Of a DNA stretch of 64,000 nt, positions 1 to 10,770 are shown one piece after another; position 1 is the first letter of the stretch; each line of letters starts with the position of its first letter. The notes beneath the pieces were generated by a model, which saw only the letters and a list, made by a program, of their open reading frames with translations, did no database searches and was not told where the DNA came from. Source of the stretch: Holtermannia corniformis (lineage: Eukaryota > Basidiomycota > Tremellomycetes > Holtermanniales); contig BCIJ01000035.1 of NCBI GenBank assembly GCA_001599935.1, positions 113,866 to 177,865 on the forward strand, read 5' to 3'. The translations under genes and the position numbers were made by a program.

Positions 1-189
1 CATATTCTGAACTGGACTACCTTCGGCCGGAGTCGTGACATAAGTGAATCTTGCTGACTATCTATTCGGCACTCGTCAAGACTTCTCTCGTATTTTGCCC
101 GCTCATCTCCACTCTCGCACCTTTCTCTCCGATATTGGCAGCTCAAAGTCCGATCATCACATAGCATAGCGAGTTAAGGTCATCTGCCC

Positions 190-666
190 TCAGCAGTCGC
201 ATGTGAAACACTTATACAGCCCGTATGCACAGCCTAGCGCACACGAACCGCAATTGTGAACGCAGCAAGCCGCGCAGCAGCAAATGCAACAGCCGGCAAT
301 CGCTGCGTTCTCCACGTCGCGCCTCTCCACGCCGCGCTGCATCTCCATCGCCTGACCCAGCACGTAGCCGACCCGTGATGGGTACGTGCGCTGACCTGTG
401 ATGAAAGGTCCATTGGCCCCGCAGCTGCACTCTCCGCTGGGTGCGTCCGACAAGACGATTCGGCAACCCCCGGCCATATGTTGTAGCTCGCCTCGCTTCC
501 TCCCGGCATCATCGGTGAAGTACACCGAGGAAACATTGACGCCATACATCGTTGCGCATCGGTGAACCGTCTGTTGCTGGCTCGGAATCTCATAAGTCTC
601 ATTAGTGGCCTCGACGTAAATGAGAAACCTGTTGCCATCTAGTCGAGTCTCAAATCCTGACGACAT
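190..666 (-). CDS. Cysteine-rich hypothetical protein
   Basis: Intronless reading frame of 158 codons, taken from the ATG at 664-666; a slightly longer upstream frame has no better start. The N-terminal two thirds look like a small soluble domain with scattered Cys. The last 33 residues hold 13 cysteines (CCICCCAACC, then CxxC-like spacing to a final CDC). There is no N-terminal signal peptide or clear membrane segment. A terminal Cys cluster could be lipidated or bind metal, but the sequence does not decide this. I do not recognise the family. The absence of introns is unlike most neighbours. The frame is clean and GC-consistent, so it is probably a real gene, but no homology supports it here. 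Confidence 0.6.
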   Translation of the reverse strand: MSSGFETRLDGNRFLIYVEATNETYEIPSQQQTVHRCATMYGVNVSSVYFTDDAGRKRGELQHMAGGCRIVLSDAPSGECSCGANGPFITGQRTYPSRVGYVLGQAMEMQRGVERRDVENAAIAGCCICCCAACCVHNCGSCALGCAYGLYKCFTCDC

Positions 667-1152
667 AGTGGTTGTCGGGACTCGCACGCACGAGTCCCCT
701 CTCACCCGATTTGTATTGCACGAACAACGCGGGTGAGAAGGCGCAACGATACTCAGCTACAAAGGGTGGTTAGGGGGTCACAGTACAAAGGTACAGAGGT
801 ACGGTTTCCCACGGTCAAGTGACCGGTGTATGGCTTTCTCTACTTGCGATCGATTGTGGCTCGCTACGGATACTAGCCACATGACTGGTGCCAGGTCAGA
901 GGGTGACGCTCACTCGCACATAAGCATCACATGCCACGGAAACCAAGTACCTCTATCCTTTGCACGTGCACAGCATCCACGACACCCCTTGCACTGATAT
1001 ATTGCGCCCTGGAATGTTCACAGCTCCTGTGAATAAGGCCTACACCAATACCAATATCAATAACAACGGCAGAAATAGCAGTGCTGCATGCCACCACGTA
1101 AGATCTCTAATCATACAAACTCGCCGCGTACACCGTGTCGACAAGCTGCCAC
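667..1152. other. Intergenic region
   Basis: No convincing gene on either strand. It contains the 5' flank of the Cys-rich gene and the 3' flank of NHP2. Short frames here lack splice-consistent extensions. Confidence 0.6.
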
Positions 1153-2095
1153 CTAGAACGAGATGGGCGCGCCACCCTCGAGCTTTTTGACCTCCTCGAC
1201 GGCCTCGTCGAGAGCCTCTTTCCACTCCTTTTCGTCCTCGGCCGAAGGCGCAGGTTTGTTAGCTGCGCGCTTGTGCGGTGTTGAGCTGTATGGTGTTAGC
1301 TTGTATCCGGGAGGTGTACGATTCGAGGGATGCGATGGTTGGATGTCGTGTTGTGCCTACGAGGACGCGAGAAGAAAGTGTGACTTACCAGATGAGTACG
1401 CATGACGTCGCGCGCTTGGTACCCGACGACACGCCGAGCTCCTCCCTGGAGAGGTATTAGTGACTGATGCCGAGCTAGAGGGAATGATTGCACTGTCCCA
1501 AGTCATGCGGACCCGCTCGACGAAGACCAACCACGAACATGTCCACTGAAGGCACTCACTTGCTCAGTACCCAGACATATTCGACGCCAACAGCCTCCTC
1601 TGCTAGTACCGGCAGGTGGCTGATGACATCCACGGGTGTAATGTTGCTCGCAAGCACGAGCAGGCCTTTTTCACCCTTGCGCAGCGCCTTGACCACCTCC
1701 TTGACACCGCGCTTGAGCTGACGCAGTTTTGACGAGCGCTTGGTCAACTTGAAGAGCTTTTTCTGAAGCTTCTTGCCGGCGAGTGGGGATGCTATTGGTG
1801 AGATGGACGCAAGGGGAACGGGGAACTCGGACTGGGTGGAGTCAGTGATCCCGCTTGACGTCGGCTCAGCAGAGAAACTGACCTTTTTCTCCTCCGTCTC
1901 TGCACCTTCAGCCGCTACACTCTTGCGCTTCTCCTTCTTGGCCTTCTTGGCTGTTTTCTCGGCGTCGACCTCTGCCACGACGGCCTCGGCGGAAGCGGTG
2001 CCCTCGGGCGCTGGGACAGCCTCGGGTTCGACGGGGGCATCGAGACCTGCGGCGTCCGACTTGCGCTTCTTCTTCAATGTGGGGTCCTTGGCCAT
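1153..2095 (-). CDS. NHP2: H/ACA snoRNP subunit NHP2 (L7Ae family)
   Basis: Core protein of H/ACA snoRNPs, which guide pseudouridylation of rRNA in the nucleolus and, in many eukaryotes, also sit on telomerase RNA. Exons read 2095-1560, 1445-1389 and 1285-1153. Starting at MAKDPTLKKKRKS there is a Lys/Glu-rich tail of about 100 residues, then the L7Ae fold: KKLQKKLFKLTKRS, RQLKRGVKEVVKALRKGEKGL, ASNITPVDVISHLPVLAEE, YVWVLSKEELG, TKRATSCVLI. The acidic C-terminus ends EVKKLEGGAPISF. The third exon only joins in frame with the acceptor just upstream of 1285. Within exon 1 the 51 bases starting GTCAGT and ending CCCAG (about 1829-1881) have intron-like ends and a CTGAC, yet are in frame and stop-free, so they may be removed. 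Head to head with the aldehyde dehydrogenase. Confidence 0.94.
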
Positions 2096-2240
2096 GATGC
2101 GGTGTCGTGTTGGAGGATCTAAAGTGCCGCTACAGCACCGAGTTGGAGGAAATGTGAGGACGAATGCAAAACAATGCGAATTGAATGATTCAAGCAAATA
2201 ATCGTCGGGGTGGTTTTACAAACTCGTGCAAGCGAGACCG

Positions 2241-2248
2241 TCACGTGA
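2241..2248. promoter_or_regulatory. TCACGTGA palindrome in NHP2/ALDH promoter
   Basis: Perfect 8-bp palindrome TCACGTGA in the 255-bp gap between the two divergent start codons. CACGTG is the classical E-box bound by bHLH factors such as Cbf1 and USF. The same core occurs in four other divergent promoters in this window. Binding is inferred. Confidence 0.5.
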
Positions 2249-2350
2249 CCGCACTTAGCGTCGCTCCACTGAGTCTCGAGCTGCTCTAGATCGCTGACCC
2301 GGGCTTCTCTCCTTCTCTTTACTGTGTCAAAGTCGCAGAACAAAGCCGTC

Positions 2351-4134
2351 ATGTCCAAGCTACAGATCCAAACCACCATCTCGCCTTACACCCAGCAGCC
2401 CGTGCTGACACGTCCCCTCCTGACCGCCGATCAAGTCGAAACAGCAGTCGTCGAGGCCGTCAAAGCCCAAAAGGCATGGCGCAAGGTCCCACTCGATGAC
2501 CGGATCGCAATTGCCGAGAAATGGGTCGGGGTGTTTGAAAAGCATGCGGCGGTCATGGCCGAGGATATCTCGACGCAGATGGGCAGGTCAGTGGCGATTG
2601 GTCTTGGGTGCGGTGCTTGCGACGCGGCTGATGGCTGAGACAGGCCGATCAAGCAATGCGGTGGCGAGATCAACGGAACACTGTATCGTGCCAAGCACTT
2701 GATCAAGATTGCGAGGGACTGCCTTGCCCCAAAGCCTCAGCCTGAGACGGACACGGACGCGATCAAGCGCCACATTGTGCGGACCCCGATTGGCGTGGTT
2801 CTGTGCGTGCTGCAACCTACACTTGGATGTATCGCTAACGCTGTACAGCACCATTGTCCCGTGGAACTTTCCCTTCCTGACAATGATCAATGCCGTCATC
2901 CCCGCCATCCTCTCTGGCAACTCGCTCCTCATCAAGCCAGCGCCACAGACACCGACGCCCGCCGAACGCATACAGCAGACGTTTGCAGCCGCCGGTCTGC
3001 CATCCAACGTCATCCAAGTCTTGCACCTCGCCCAGTCGGACGTCCTCGACCTCGTGGCGGACCCTCGGCTTGACTTTGTTTCGTTCACGGGCAGTGTTCC
3101 TGGCGGACGCGCGATCGCAGAGGCCGCCGCAAAGGGCAAGGGCTTCAAGGGTGTCGCGCTCGAGCTCGGCGGCAAAGACCCGGCATATGTCCGTGCGGAT
3201 GCCGATGTTGCCTTTACTGCCGAGCAACTCGTAGACGGTGCGCCCGTTCCGCCACACCGACTGTATCACACACTGACGTATCATGCCAGGCGCCTTCTTC
3301 AACTCTGGCGAGTCGTGCTGCAGCGTCGAGCGCATCTATGTCCACTCGAGCGTGTACGACGCGTTCGTCGAGGCGTTTGTCAACTTTACAAAGGCCTACA
3401 AGCTTGGTGACCCGGCGGACGAGAAGACGACGCTTGGACCCGTGGTGAGCTTGGCGGCGGCCGAGCGGATCCGGAAGCAGGTTGCTGATGCGGGTGGGTG
3501 CGATACTTGTTGTAGCGTGGCTGACAAGGTCTATCAGTCGCGACCGGCGCAAGGAGCCTCGTGCCGGAGTCGCACTTTCCAGAAGCCAAAGAGGGCACGA
3601 CGGTCGTGGGACCACAAGTGCTCGTGGATGTCACGCACGGTACGTCGTTCACGCCATGGTTCCCGATGCGCTCGCTAACGCTTGTACCGCGTAGAGATGG
3701 ACGTCATGACCGAGGAGACGTTTGGGCCCGTGGTCGGCATCCAAAAAGTCGAAAGTGACGAGGAAGCGCTCGAACTCATGAACGATTCGCAGTACGGTCT
3801 GGTGCGTCCGGTCGACCCTGCCTTACTACCGCACGGCTGACGTAGCGCAGACGGCTTCGGTCTGGACAAACATCAACAATGAGGACTCGAAGACTGCCTT
3901 TGAGGGGTTCGTCGAGGATCTCGAGACGGGCACGGTGTTTTTGAACCGGTGTGATTGCCCGGACCCGTCGCTGCCTTGGACGGGCGTCAAGGACTCTGGG
4001 CGTGGGATCAGTCTGTCGACTTATGGTCAGTTCGGGACTGATCTCTTATGAGAGGAGTGGAGGTTGATGTTGCTCGTACAGGTTACGATCAGTTGACGAG
4101 AGCCAAGGGCGTCAACATGAAGGTTGTGATTTAG
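2351..4134 (+). CDS. NAD(P)-dependent aldehyde dehydrogenase
   Basis: Oxidises an aldehyde to the acid. The spliced protein starts MSKLQIQTTISPYTQQPV and ends GYDQLTRAKGVNMKVVI. Landmarks in order: TIVPWNFPFLT (cofactor fold), SLLIKPAPQTP, FVSFTGSVPGG, ELGGKDPAYV with the general-base Glu, FFNSGESCCSVERIYV with the catalytic Cys, EETFGPVVGI, and PWTGVKDSGRG. Several introns interrupt it; the first donor follows ATGGGCAG near 2587 and one lies immediately before the final SerThrTyr-Gly region. The SCC pair and VERIYV context place it in the broad betaine/gamma-aminobutyraldehyde/succinic-semialdehyde-like ALDH superfamily; substrate cannot be assigned. No targeting peptide is evident, so a cytosolic enzyme is likely. 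Confidence 0.93.
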
Positions 4135-4626
4135 GACTGGTGCTGAAGTTGTGAATGCATTGCATGGGCGGCACTGGCTGTTGCGAACGAGTGCCACGAA
4201 GGGCATGCCACACGGCCGCACGCATCTCGCTGCCCATACAATGGCGGTCCCACGCCTTGCACCTGATCTGCACGCCACTGCCGTCGCTACCCATGGCTAA
4301 AGATGGCTCAAAAGGATGATGCGCGCGCCATCTTGGACGCCAGCACGGCCCAAAGGGGCAACGTCCGTGGGTGAAACGCGGGGGGCGGCGCGCGTGTGCT
4401 TTTGAGTGGCCAGACGCGGATCAGGGGTCAAAGCGAGTCCTTTGTCCACGACGGCGGCCAGAGGACAAGGAAGACGTTACCCCTGTTGAACAGGACAACC
4501 ACATCTCATTAGTGCAGGCCACTACTCGCACGCACAGACGGACAGCCAGGCGCGCGTCCACGTCTCCACCAACAGACTTCAAAGTCACTCTTGATCACAT
4601 TCGTTCACCCTCGCTTGCTCGGAGCA
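4135..4626 (+). other. Intergenic region upstream of the PL14-like gene
   Basis: No supported gene. Holds the ALDH 3' flank and, nearer the lyase, a CA-rich stretch that is probably promoter and 5' UTR. Confidence 0.5.
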
Positions 4627-6048
4627 ATGCTTGCACCCTCTCCATCAACGCTCCTCTCGTTTGCGCTTGCGCTTGCCGCCTTGGCCCCAGCTGCATCCGC
4701 TCGTGTCGATTTGACACCGGCGAACCGAGCCCGGCATTTCCAACGTGCAGACGGACCGCACGGCGGCATGGTGCGCATCAGGCGAAAGCGGTCGAGTACC
4801 AAGCGGGTATGTGACGTGGGCCGTTTCAGAAAAAGGTTGAGATCCTGACGGGTTCCGTCGCGTTACAGAATTGCGTCGCCAAGAATAAGAACTCGACGGC
4901 GACCACCGACACGATGGTGGCCATTGTCCCGACCGACGTGGTCAGCAGTGCTACTAGCTACTCGGTGTCCGAATCGGCGTCGGCGTCGACTTCAAAAGTC
5001 GCTTCGACTACTTCATCGGCTGGCTCGACGCCGACCGGCGGCAGCTCGCTCGAGAACCAGTTGTTCCCGGTTGGCCGTGGGACCAACTCGTGGACGACGG
5101 CACCGGATATCAGCCGTGCTCTTGACTGTGCGTGTTAATGACAGCATGGTAACACCACTGACAATCGGCAGTCACGGCCGCCCTGAAACCCCTGACGGCC
5201 GGAAAACTTCCCGCCTCTGTCAACGCACCCGATGGCTCATCGGCCACACCAGCCTACTTCCACCCTGGTAACATTGGGTTGAAAACGGGCGATGGTCTCA
5301 ACTTTTACACTACCGGTCCCGACAGCTGGGCTCTCGAGGGCGCGTCTGAGATTACGTTTGGCTACAGCGTCTACTTTGGGGATGGGTTTGATTTCGTCAA
5401 GGGCGGTAAACTTCCCGGCGTCTATGGCGGCACAAGGTCAGTCCTCTCATGCTGTCCGCTCGCATCCAGCACTGATCCGCGTTCAGCCTCGAAGCGGCCA
5501 AGTCGTGCTCTGGTGGCCGGCAAGACGAGCGTGACGAATGCTTTTCGGCCCGGCTCATGTTCCGCACAGACGGCATGGGCGAGATCTACAACTATCTGCC
5601 CATCTCGGTCTCCCAGGGTGAGGGCTACTGCTCGACGGCGCCGTTCAGTACCTGCAACCCGGATTATGGAGACTCGATCGCCCGTGGCAAGTTTACGTGG
5701 GCGACGGGTGCTTGGAACGTGGTCAGCATCCGGGTCAAGATGAACGATGTCGGCGTTGCGAACGGTGATTGGACCGAGCTGCTGCGAGGGCGGTGCTGAT
5801 GCGCGTGACAGGCGAACAAGAGCTCTTCATCAATGGCGTCTCGCAAATCTCGCTCGGAGGCCTCCAGATCCGCGTCAAGAACGATGCCAAGTTTTACGGG
5901 ATCATGGCCCAATCGTTCTTTGTGAGTGACAAGTGGTTATTACGAGTCGTCCCTCTGACCAGCGCAGGGCGGGAGCACGACCGAGTGGGCTCCATCAAAG
6001 GACGAGACCATCTACTTTAAAGACTGGAGCATGGCCGTGCTCGCTTGA
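4627..6048 (+). CDS. Secreted polysaccharide lyase family 14-like protein
   Basis: Starts MLAPSPSTLLSFALALAALA, a good signal peptide ending around AASA. A Ser/Thr-rich linker of about 70 residues follows, then a beta-jelly-roll domain. Recognisable segments are WALEGASEITFGYSVYFGDGFDFVKGGKLPGVYGGT, the Cys-bearing FSARLMFRTDGMGEIYNYLP, GKFTWATGAWNVVSIRVKMND and GELELFINGVSQ-like strands ending IYFKDWSMAVLA. This order resembles fungal PL14 lyases, which cleave uronic-acid polymers such as alginate or glucuronan. At least four introns are needed, near 4807-4868, 5129-5171, 5438-5488 and 5922-5967. Cysteines at CSTAPFSTC probably form a disulfide. An extracellular role is inferred; the substrate is not. 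Confidence 0.7.
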
Positions 6049-6606
6049 TGCGCGTGACAAGAGATCGTCTTGGGTTTATAGGGGCTCGCGGGCTGTACAG
6101 GTACACGCCCAGCGAGATCAGCAGTGGGCAAATGCAGTGCATGTCCTTTGACACGACTGACCGGGTGCCTCTGGACACCTCGTTTAGTGTTCAGGGTCTA
6201 GTCAGTGCGGTTGTCGATGTTGAGCGATCGTCGCCGTGTACAGCTGACCTGTCTGCTTGGCTGCTGACCTGTGACAGACGCGACGAGATACACATGCTAT
6301 AGCGTTGGCTTGACCCAGCTTGGCGCACAAACCTGTGGTCCGCACTCGCCACTGACGGGAAAAGGCCCCGGAGCGGGGAACGGCGAGCGGCTGCACCGTT
6401 TTCAGCTGATCAGCCGACACCGACGACCATCTTGCATCTCTCACGGCGCAGCAGCCAGGACGGCGCAGGAGCACAGGAGTACACCAAGCAGACGTAGCAG
6501 TGAATGGTCGGCGTGCGGTCCGTCAGTCACTCCTTTCAGCTCTGCGCGCAGTCGTCAGCGTGCGAGCTGGACACGTTCCCATCTCACTGACAACCGCACT
6601 CGCAGG
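6049..6606 (+). other. Intergenic region before the kinase gene
   Basis: An open frame runs through part of this stretch in phase with the kinase, but it has no ATG that improves on 6607 and its composition is not domain-like. Treated as the 3' flank of the lyase plus kinase promoter and 5' UTR. Confidence 0.5.
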
Positions 6607-8910
6607 ATGGCCAACGCTTCGACTGTTCCTGCCCCAACAGACTTTTTTGCGCGCCTGCATCAGATCAACAGGTCGGCTAGTAGCTCGAGCAGCTATGCGG
6701 GCTCGAGTGCCGGTCAGCCTCCGGGTGGGGACCGTTCGCTTGACCCGGGAGAGGAGACCTCGGCGGGCGCTGCCGGGCTGAAAAAGGCGACGAGTCTGCG
6801 CGTAGCGGGCCCGTATGGCGGTGGAAACGGTCATGGACTGTTTCATCGTGCTCCGGTCGGCCTGCCAAGCTTTGGAACGGCCGCGTCGGACATGACGGCC
6901 TCGACGTCGTCGAATGCTTCACCGGCTGGCACACCTCAGCGGTCAGCTACGAGCGTGTACACACCACCGGCAGCAGCACGCCACGCGCTGTTCTCACACC
7001 ACGCTGCGGCACCCCCTCCGCTGCTCGCATCCTCGTCCTTCATGTCAGACCCTGGACCGTCCGGTCCCCCCTCGCCCTCCTTCTCCGTTTCCTCGGGCGC
7101 ATTCTCCCCGGCCTCGGCTTTCCTCTCGCACTTTTCATCCTCAACCTCGCTCAAGCCACTCGCTCCAGACGTACAGGGCGCAAAGGTACTCTCCTACACG
7201 CTCGGCAAGATCCTCGGTCGCGGCGGATTCTCAACCGTCAGAGAGGCCATCCACGACGACACAGGTCAAGTATTCGCATGCAAGATTGTTAAGCGTGACG
7301 ATCTATCCGACCGATCAGGCTCACTCGAGCGCTTCGAGGAGGAGATACTGCTCTGGCAAAGCCTACCGTCGCATCCGTCCATCCTACCGTTGATTGAAAT
7401 GCACCGGACACCGTACGCAACGTACCTCATCACCCCCTTCCTACCCGGCGGGTCCCTGCTTGACGTACTCAAACGTGAAGGCGGGTCGGAGAAGACGGCA
7501 CGCAAGTGGTTTCCAGGCGTCGTGGCCGCCGTCGCAGTCCTGCACGAGGGTTCAGGTGATTTCGATGGCAGGATCCTGCATGGCGATCTCAAGCTTGACA
7601 ACTTTTTGACGGACAAGGCCGGTCACGTCGTGATTGGCGACTTTGGGATGGCGCGCAAGCTCGCCCCACCGCAGCGTGGCCGGTCCAAGACGCCGATCAC
7701 AACCATTCCGCCACCGCTCAACTCAAGTCGAGGGCGCTCGTCGAGAAGTCGAAGTCGCTCACGGCTGGCCATGGAGCCTGCACATTCACCGATCGGCCGA
7801 CGGCATACGCCATTGAACGCTCACCAGATGGATCATCCGCCACCGCCGCTCTCCTCCACACCAGTCGTATTCCCCTCTGCCTCGCTACCGTACGCACCAC
7901 CCGAACTCATCCGAGCGCCGCCGGCCGAGCCGACCCTCGCCCAAGATCTGTGGGCGCTTGGTATCATCTTGCACGCTCTTCTTACTGGCGTGCTGCCCTT
8001 TGTCGATGTGTTTGAGCCGCGGCTGCAGGCAAAGATCTTACGTGGCGACTGGCATCTCCCACCCGGGCTCGGTATGGAGTGGGAAGCCGTTCTCAAGGGT
8101 TGTCTGCACGGTGAGCAGGCACGACGCTGGACGATCGCAAACGTCTGTAATTCCGACGCCGTCGCTGGCTGGCGAGAGGTCAAGCCGCGCAGCAAGAGTC
8201 GTAGTCGCAGTCGACAGCGAGGGCCGGCTCCTGGTCCAGCTCATAACCTACGTGCTCCGTCACGTACTCGCGCCGAGCCCATGGCGATCGCGTCACCTCG
8301 CCGCCCGCGCGGTATCAGCGTCAGCGCGATGGAGCAGCCGACAGCGCCGTCCCGTCTCAGCCATACCTTCCCACCGCAAGCTCTGGATCCATTCGCAGAA
8401 GTCTTGCACCAATCACCCCATTCGAGCAACAACACGAGCCAGTCGAGAAGCCGAAGCAGTGGTCGCGGCGGGCACGTTACCGTCTTTGAGTTTGAAAAGG
8501 CGCCGGACTTGCGTCGTCCCAACCCTTCGCCAGAGCACGTCGCTCGTGTCGCCTCGTCGCTCGACAGCAGTCCTAGCCGCATGAACCAGATTGGTCGAGG
8601 CCGGTCCGTTCTCAACCGCCACGATGGCTCGGCTCTGTCGCTCAGCCAGCGAACGACGCCAAACGGATCGGCGCGCAACTCGCGCTCTCGATCGCGCGGT
8701 GGTCAAGAACCCGAGAATGGCGATAGCGTAGGCGACCCTCGGGGTCGCTGGGGACCCGGCTTGGACGTCGGTGCCGCTTCAGGCTCGTTCAGAGGCCGTA
8801 GTAGAAGTCGGGGAGCGCCCGAGTTTGGACGTGGACGCGGACCGATGCCGGATCTTGACGAGGCTGAAGAGGAGCGCGGTAGAGAGCGGGCAGGTCGGAG
8901 GCCGAGATGA
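6607..8910 (+). CDS. Serine/threonine protein kinase with SR-rich C-terminus
   Basis: Single exon of 767 codons starting MANASTVPAPTDFF. Residues 1-190 are Ser/Gly/Pro-rich. The kinase domain begins about residue 199 with LGKILGRGGFSTV, followed by the FACKIVKR lysine, HGDLKLDN at 325-332 (Asp and Asn present, but HGD instead of HRD), and GDFGMAR at 344. The APE-equivalent APPEL comes only at about 430. The stretch between DFG and APE is thus near 85 residues and includes an SRGRSSRSRSRSR tract, far longer than a usual activation segment. After the domain come about 250 disordered residues with many SRSRSR repeats. Catalytic residues look intact, so it is probably active. Lack of Arg in HRD suggests it does not need classical activation-loop phosphorylation. 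The specific fungal kinase family was not identified. Confidence 0.88.
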   Translation: MANASTVPAPTDFFARLHQINRSASSSSSYAGSSAGQPPGGDRSLDPGEETSAGAAGLKKATSLRVAGPYGGGNGHGLFHRAPVGLPSFGTAASDMTASTSSNASPAGTPQRSATSVYTPPAAARHALFSHHAAAPPPLLASSSFMSDPGPSGPPSPSFSVSSGAFSPASAFLSHFSSSTSLKPLAPDVQGAKVLSYTLGKILGRGGFSTVREAIHDDTGQVFACKIVKRDDLSDRSGSLERFEEEILLWQSLPSHPSILPLIEMHRTPYATYLITPFLPGGSLLDVLKREGGSEKTARKWFPGVVAAVAVLHEGSGDFDGRILHGDLKLDNFLTDKAGHVVIGDFGMARKLAPPQRGRSKTPITTIPPPLNSSRGRSSRSRSRSRLAMEPAHSPIGRRHTPLNAHQMDHPPPPLSSTPVVFPSASLPYAPPELIRAPPAEPTLAQDLWALGIILHALLTGVLPFVDVFEPRLQAKILRGDWHLPPGLGMEWEAVLKGCLHGEQARRWTIANVCNSDAVAGWREVKPRSKSRSRSRQRGPAPGPAHNLRAPSRTRAEPMAIASPRRPRGISVSAMEQPTAPSRLSHTFPPQALDPFAEVLHQSPHSSNNTSQSRSRSSGRGGHVTVFEFEKAPDLRRPNPSPEHVARVASSLDSSPSRMNQIGRGRSVLNRHDGSALSLSQRTTPNGSARNSRSRSRGGQEPENGDSVGDPRGRWGPGLDVGAASGSFRGRSRSRGAPEFGRGRGPMPDLDEAEEERGRERAGRRPR

Positions 8911-9058
8911 TCGGCAGCGCCGCTTTATAGTGTTGAAACTCGGGAGCCGAGTCGGTTGGTCGCATGCATGCAGGTTATTTCGTCTCGTTTCATGTGACGC
9001 GGCGCACAGACCTCGAGTTGTCAAGTTGTTGGGTTTGGGAGCAGAACCGGCAGCTCAG

Positions 9059-10739
9059 ATGAGTTTCACTCCACGTACGGTTGGCAAGGGTAGCATCAAG
9101 GCCCAATTACCGAGGAACCGGTATCATCCCGGGTTCCCACCGCCGCCTCCAACAGCAAGCAGCTCCAATGCCATTGCTGCTTCTTCATCTACCTCTACCT
9201 CCGCGGTCCCACCTCCCGACCCCGACCTCGCAGCGAAGAAGGATGCACAAGCAGCGGCCAAAGCCGCGAATACGGCCAAACGTGAAGCGGAGAAGCTGCG
9301 ACTGGCTGCTCGAGCCGACGCCGAGGTTGTTGCGTTGCTAGAGATGAGTCTGTCCGATTGGGCGGTGGATCATGCTGGGACGGGTCTGAGGATGAAGCTG
9401 GCATCTGGATGTCGGTGTTGGCTGCTTCCGTTCGTTGAGATGAGAGCTTTAACAAACTGATAGATGTCTCGCTCGATCGGCTCCTCCGGACCTCGAGCGC
9501 GCTTGAACATCTCCCGAACACCCATACAACACCTGGTTCGATCGTCAAGGCGCTCAAGACGCGACCGTCAGACTTTGTCGAGCTGCGGATGTCGTTGGAA
9601 AAGGGCTCGACGTATGATATCAAGCGAAAGACGCCGATACCGGCTACTCGAGCTTCGGATGAGGATTTGGTATCGCGTACCGTTTACGTGGTGAGTGCAT
9701 TACGTCCGGCTGAAGGATGATGCTGATTTCCTGTGGTGTAGGAGAATCTCTCGCCTCGAGCTAGCAGTGTACCGGGTCTGCTCGGCTTCTTGTCTGATCT
9801 CTTGCCTGTCACGACTGGTCAACCAGCTGTGCAGTCTATCGATCAGCTACAGGCAGCATCGACATCTAGCCACACAGACAAAGACCGCAAGAAGCCCGCC
9901 CGGCTCGAGCACGCTCGTGTCGTGTTAGCAAGCGAAAGTCTAGCCCAGCAACTGACGAAAGAGTGGAGTTGGAAGGCCAAGGCGCTCTATGGCGGTTTGG
10001 ACGATGTACCGGCCGCTGGGAGTGACGAATGGGTGGTCAGATCGAAGCGAGAAGGGCTTTTGGTTGGGTTTCGGACAATGTCATGGTGTGTCCTGGACTG
10101 TTGGCGAGGCTGAGCAGACGTTGATGGACTCAGGACCGTGTTTGAGGAACGGCGGGCAGAGTATCTCGCATATCAGCAAGCTATGCTGCCGACACTACCG
10201 GTCGCTCGACTGCAGGCTGCCGCCGAGGTCCCCTCGTTCGGATTAGAAACCCACGCTGCGGCAGCTGGTCCCAATGACGCCGATCCACAGCCAAGAGCGG
10301 CATCCAAGCTATACCCCGAGGGCTGCCTGCTGTACGTCAAGAACGTGCCGACAGACACAAACAAAACGGCGTTGAAAGAGGCTTTCAACGGCTTGCTTGA
10401 AGAGGGTGAAACGGTCGATTACGTCGATTGGGACAAGGGACTCGATACCGTACGTACCTAGCAGCGTGAACGAACGTCATCAACTTGCAATAGTGTCACG
10501 TTCGGACGTCGAACCGCGCCAAAGCCGAACGCATCCATCAAGCCTGCTCATCCCAAGTCATCAAACTGGCATCCAACTCGCCCTCGCTCGCGCTCTTGGC
10601 CGAGATAGTCAGCGGCACCAGGGAGGAGATTTACTGGATGAATCTGCCGCCGAAGATCCGCGAGGGGGCATTGCGCGGTAGTGTCGCGGACTTTGATGAC
10701 GGAGGCCAGCGCGTGGCCAAACGGCGGCGGAAAGCCTGA
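9059..10739 (+). CDS. La-related protein with C-terminal xRRM (LARP7/Pof8-like)
   Basis: Starts MSFTPRTVGKGSIKAQLPRN. Four introns were placed by frame. The N-terminal Pro/Ser region and an Ala/Lys helix lead into a La-motif-like segment (EVVALLEMSLSDW, then SGYVSLDRLLRTSSALEHLP, then FVELRMSLEKGSTYDIKRK). RRM1 opens with TVYVENLSP. The C-terminus matches the xRRM of LARP7, p65 and Pof8: CLLYVKNVP, VDYVDWDKGLDTCHVR, AERIHQAC, and EEIYWMNLPPKIREGALRG, which aligns by eye with the human LARP7 segment containing YW. Known members bind 7SK RNA or telomerase RNA. The gene converges on NDUFA13 with about 30 bp between stops. The La motif is weak, so assignment rests mainly on the xRRM. Confidence 0.72.
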
Positions 10740-10770
10740 TGATACAATGCATCCATGCTGCTGCTGCTGC

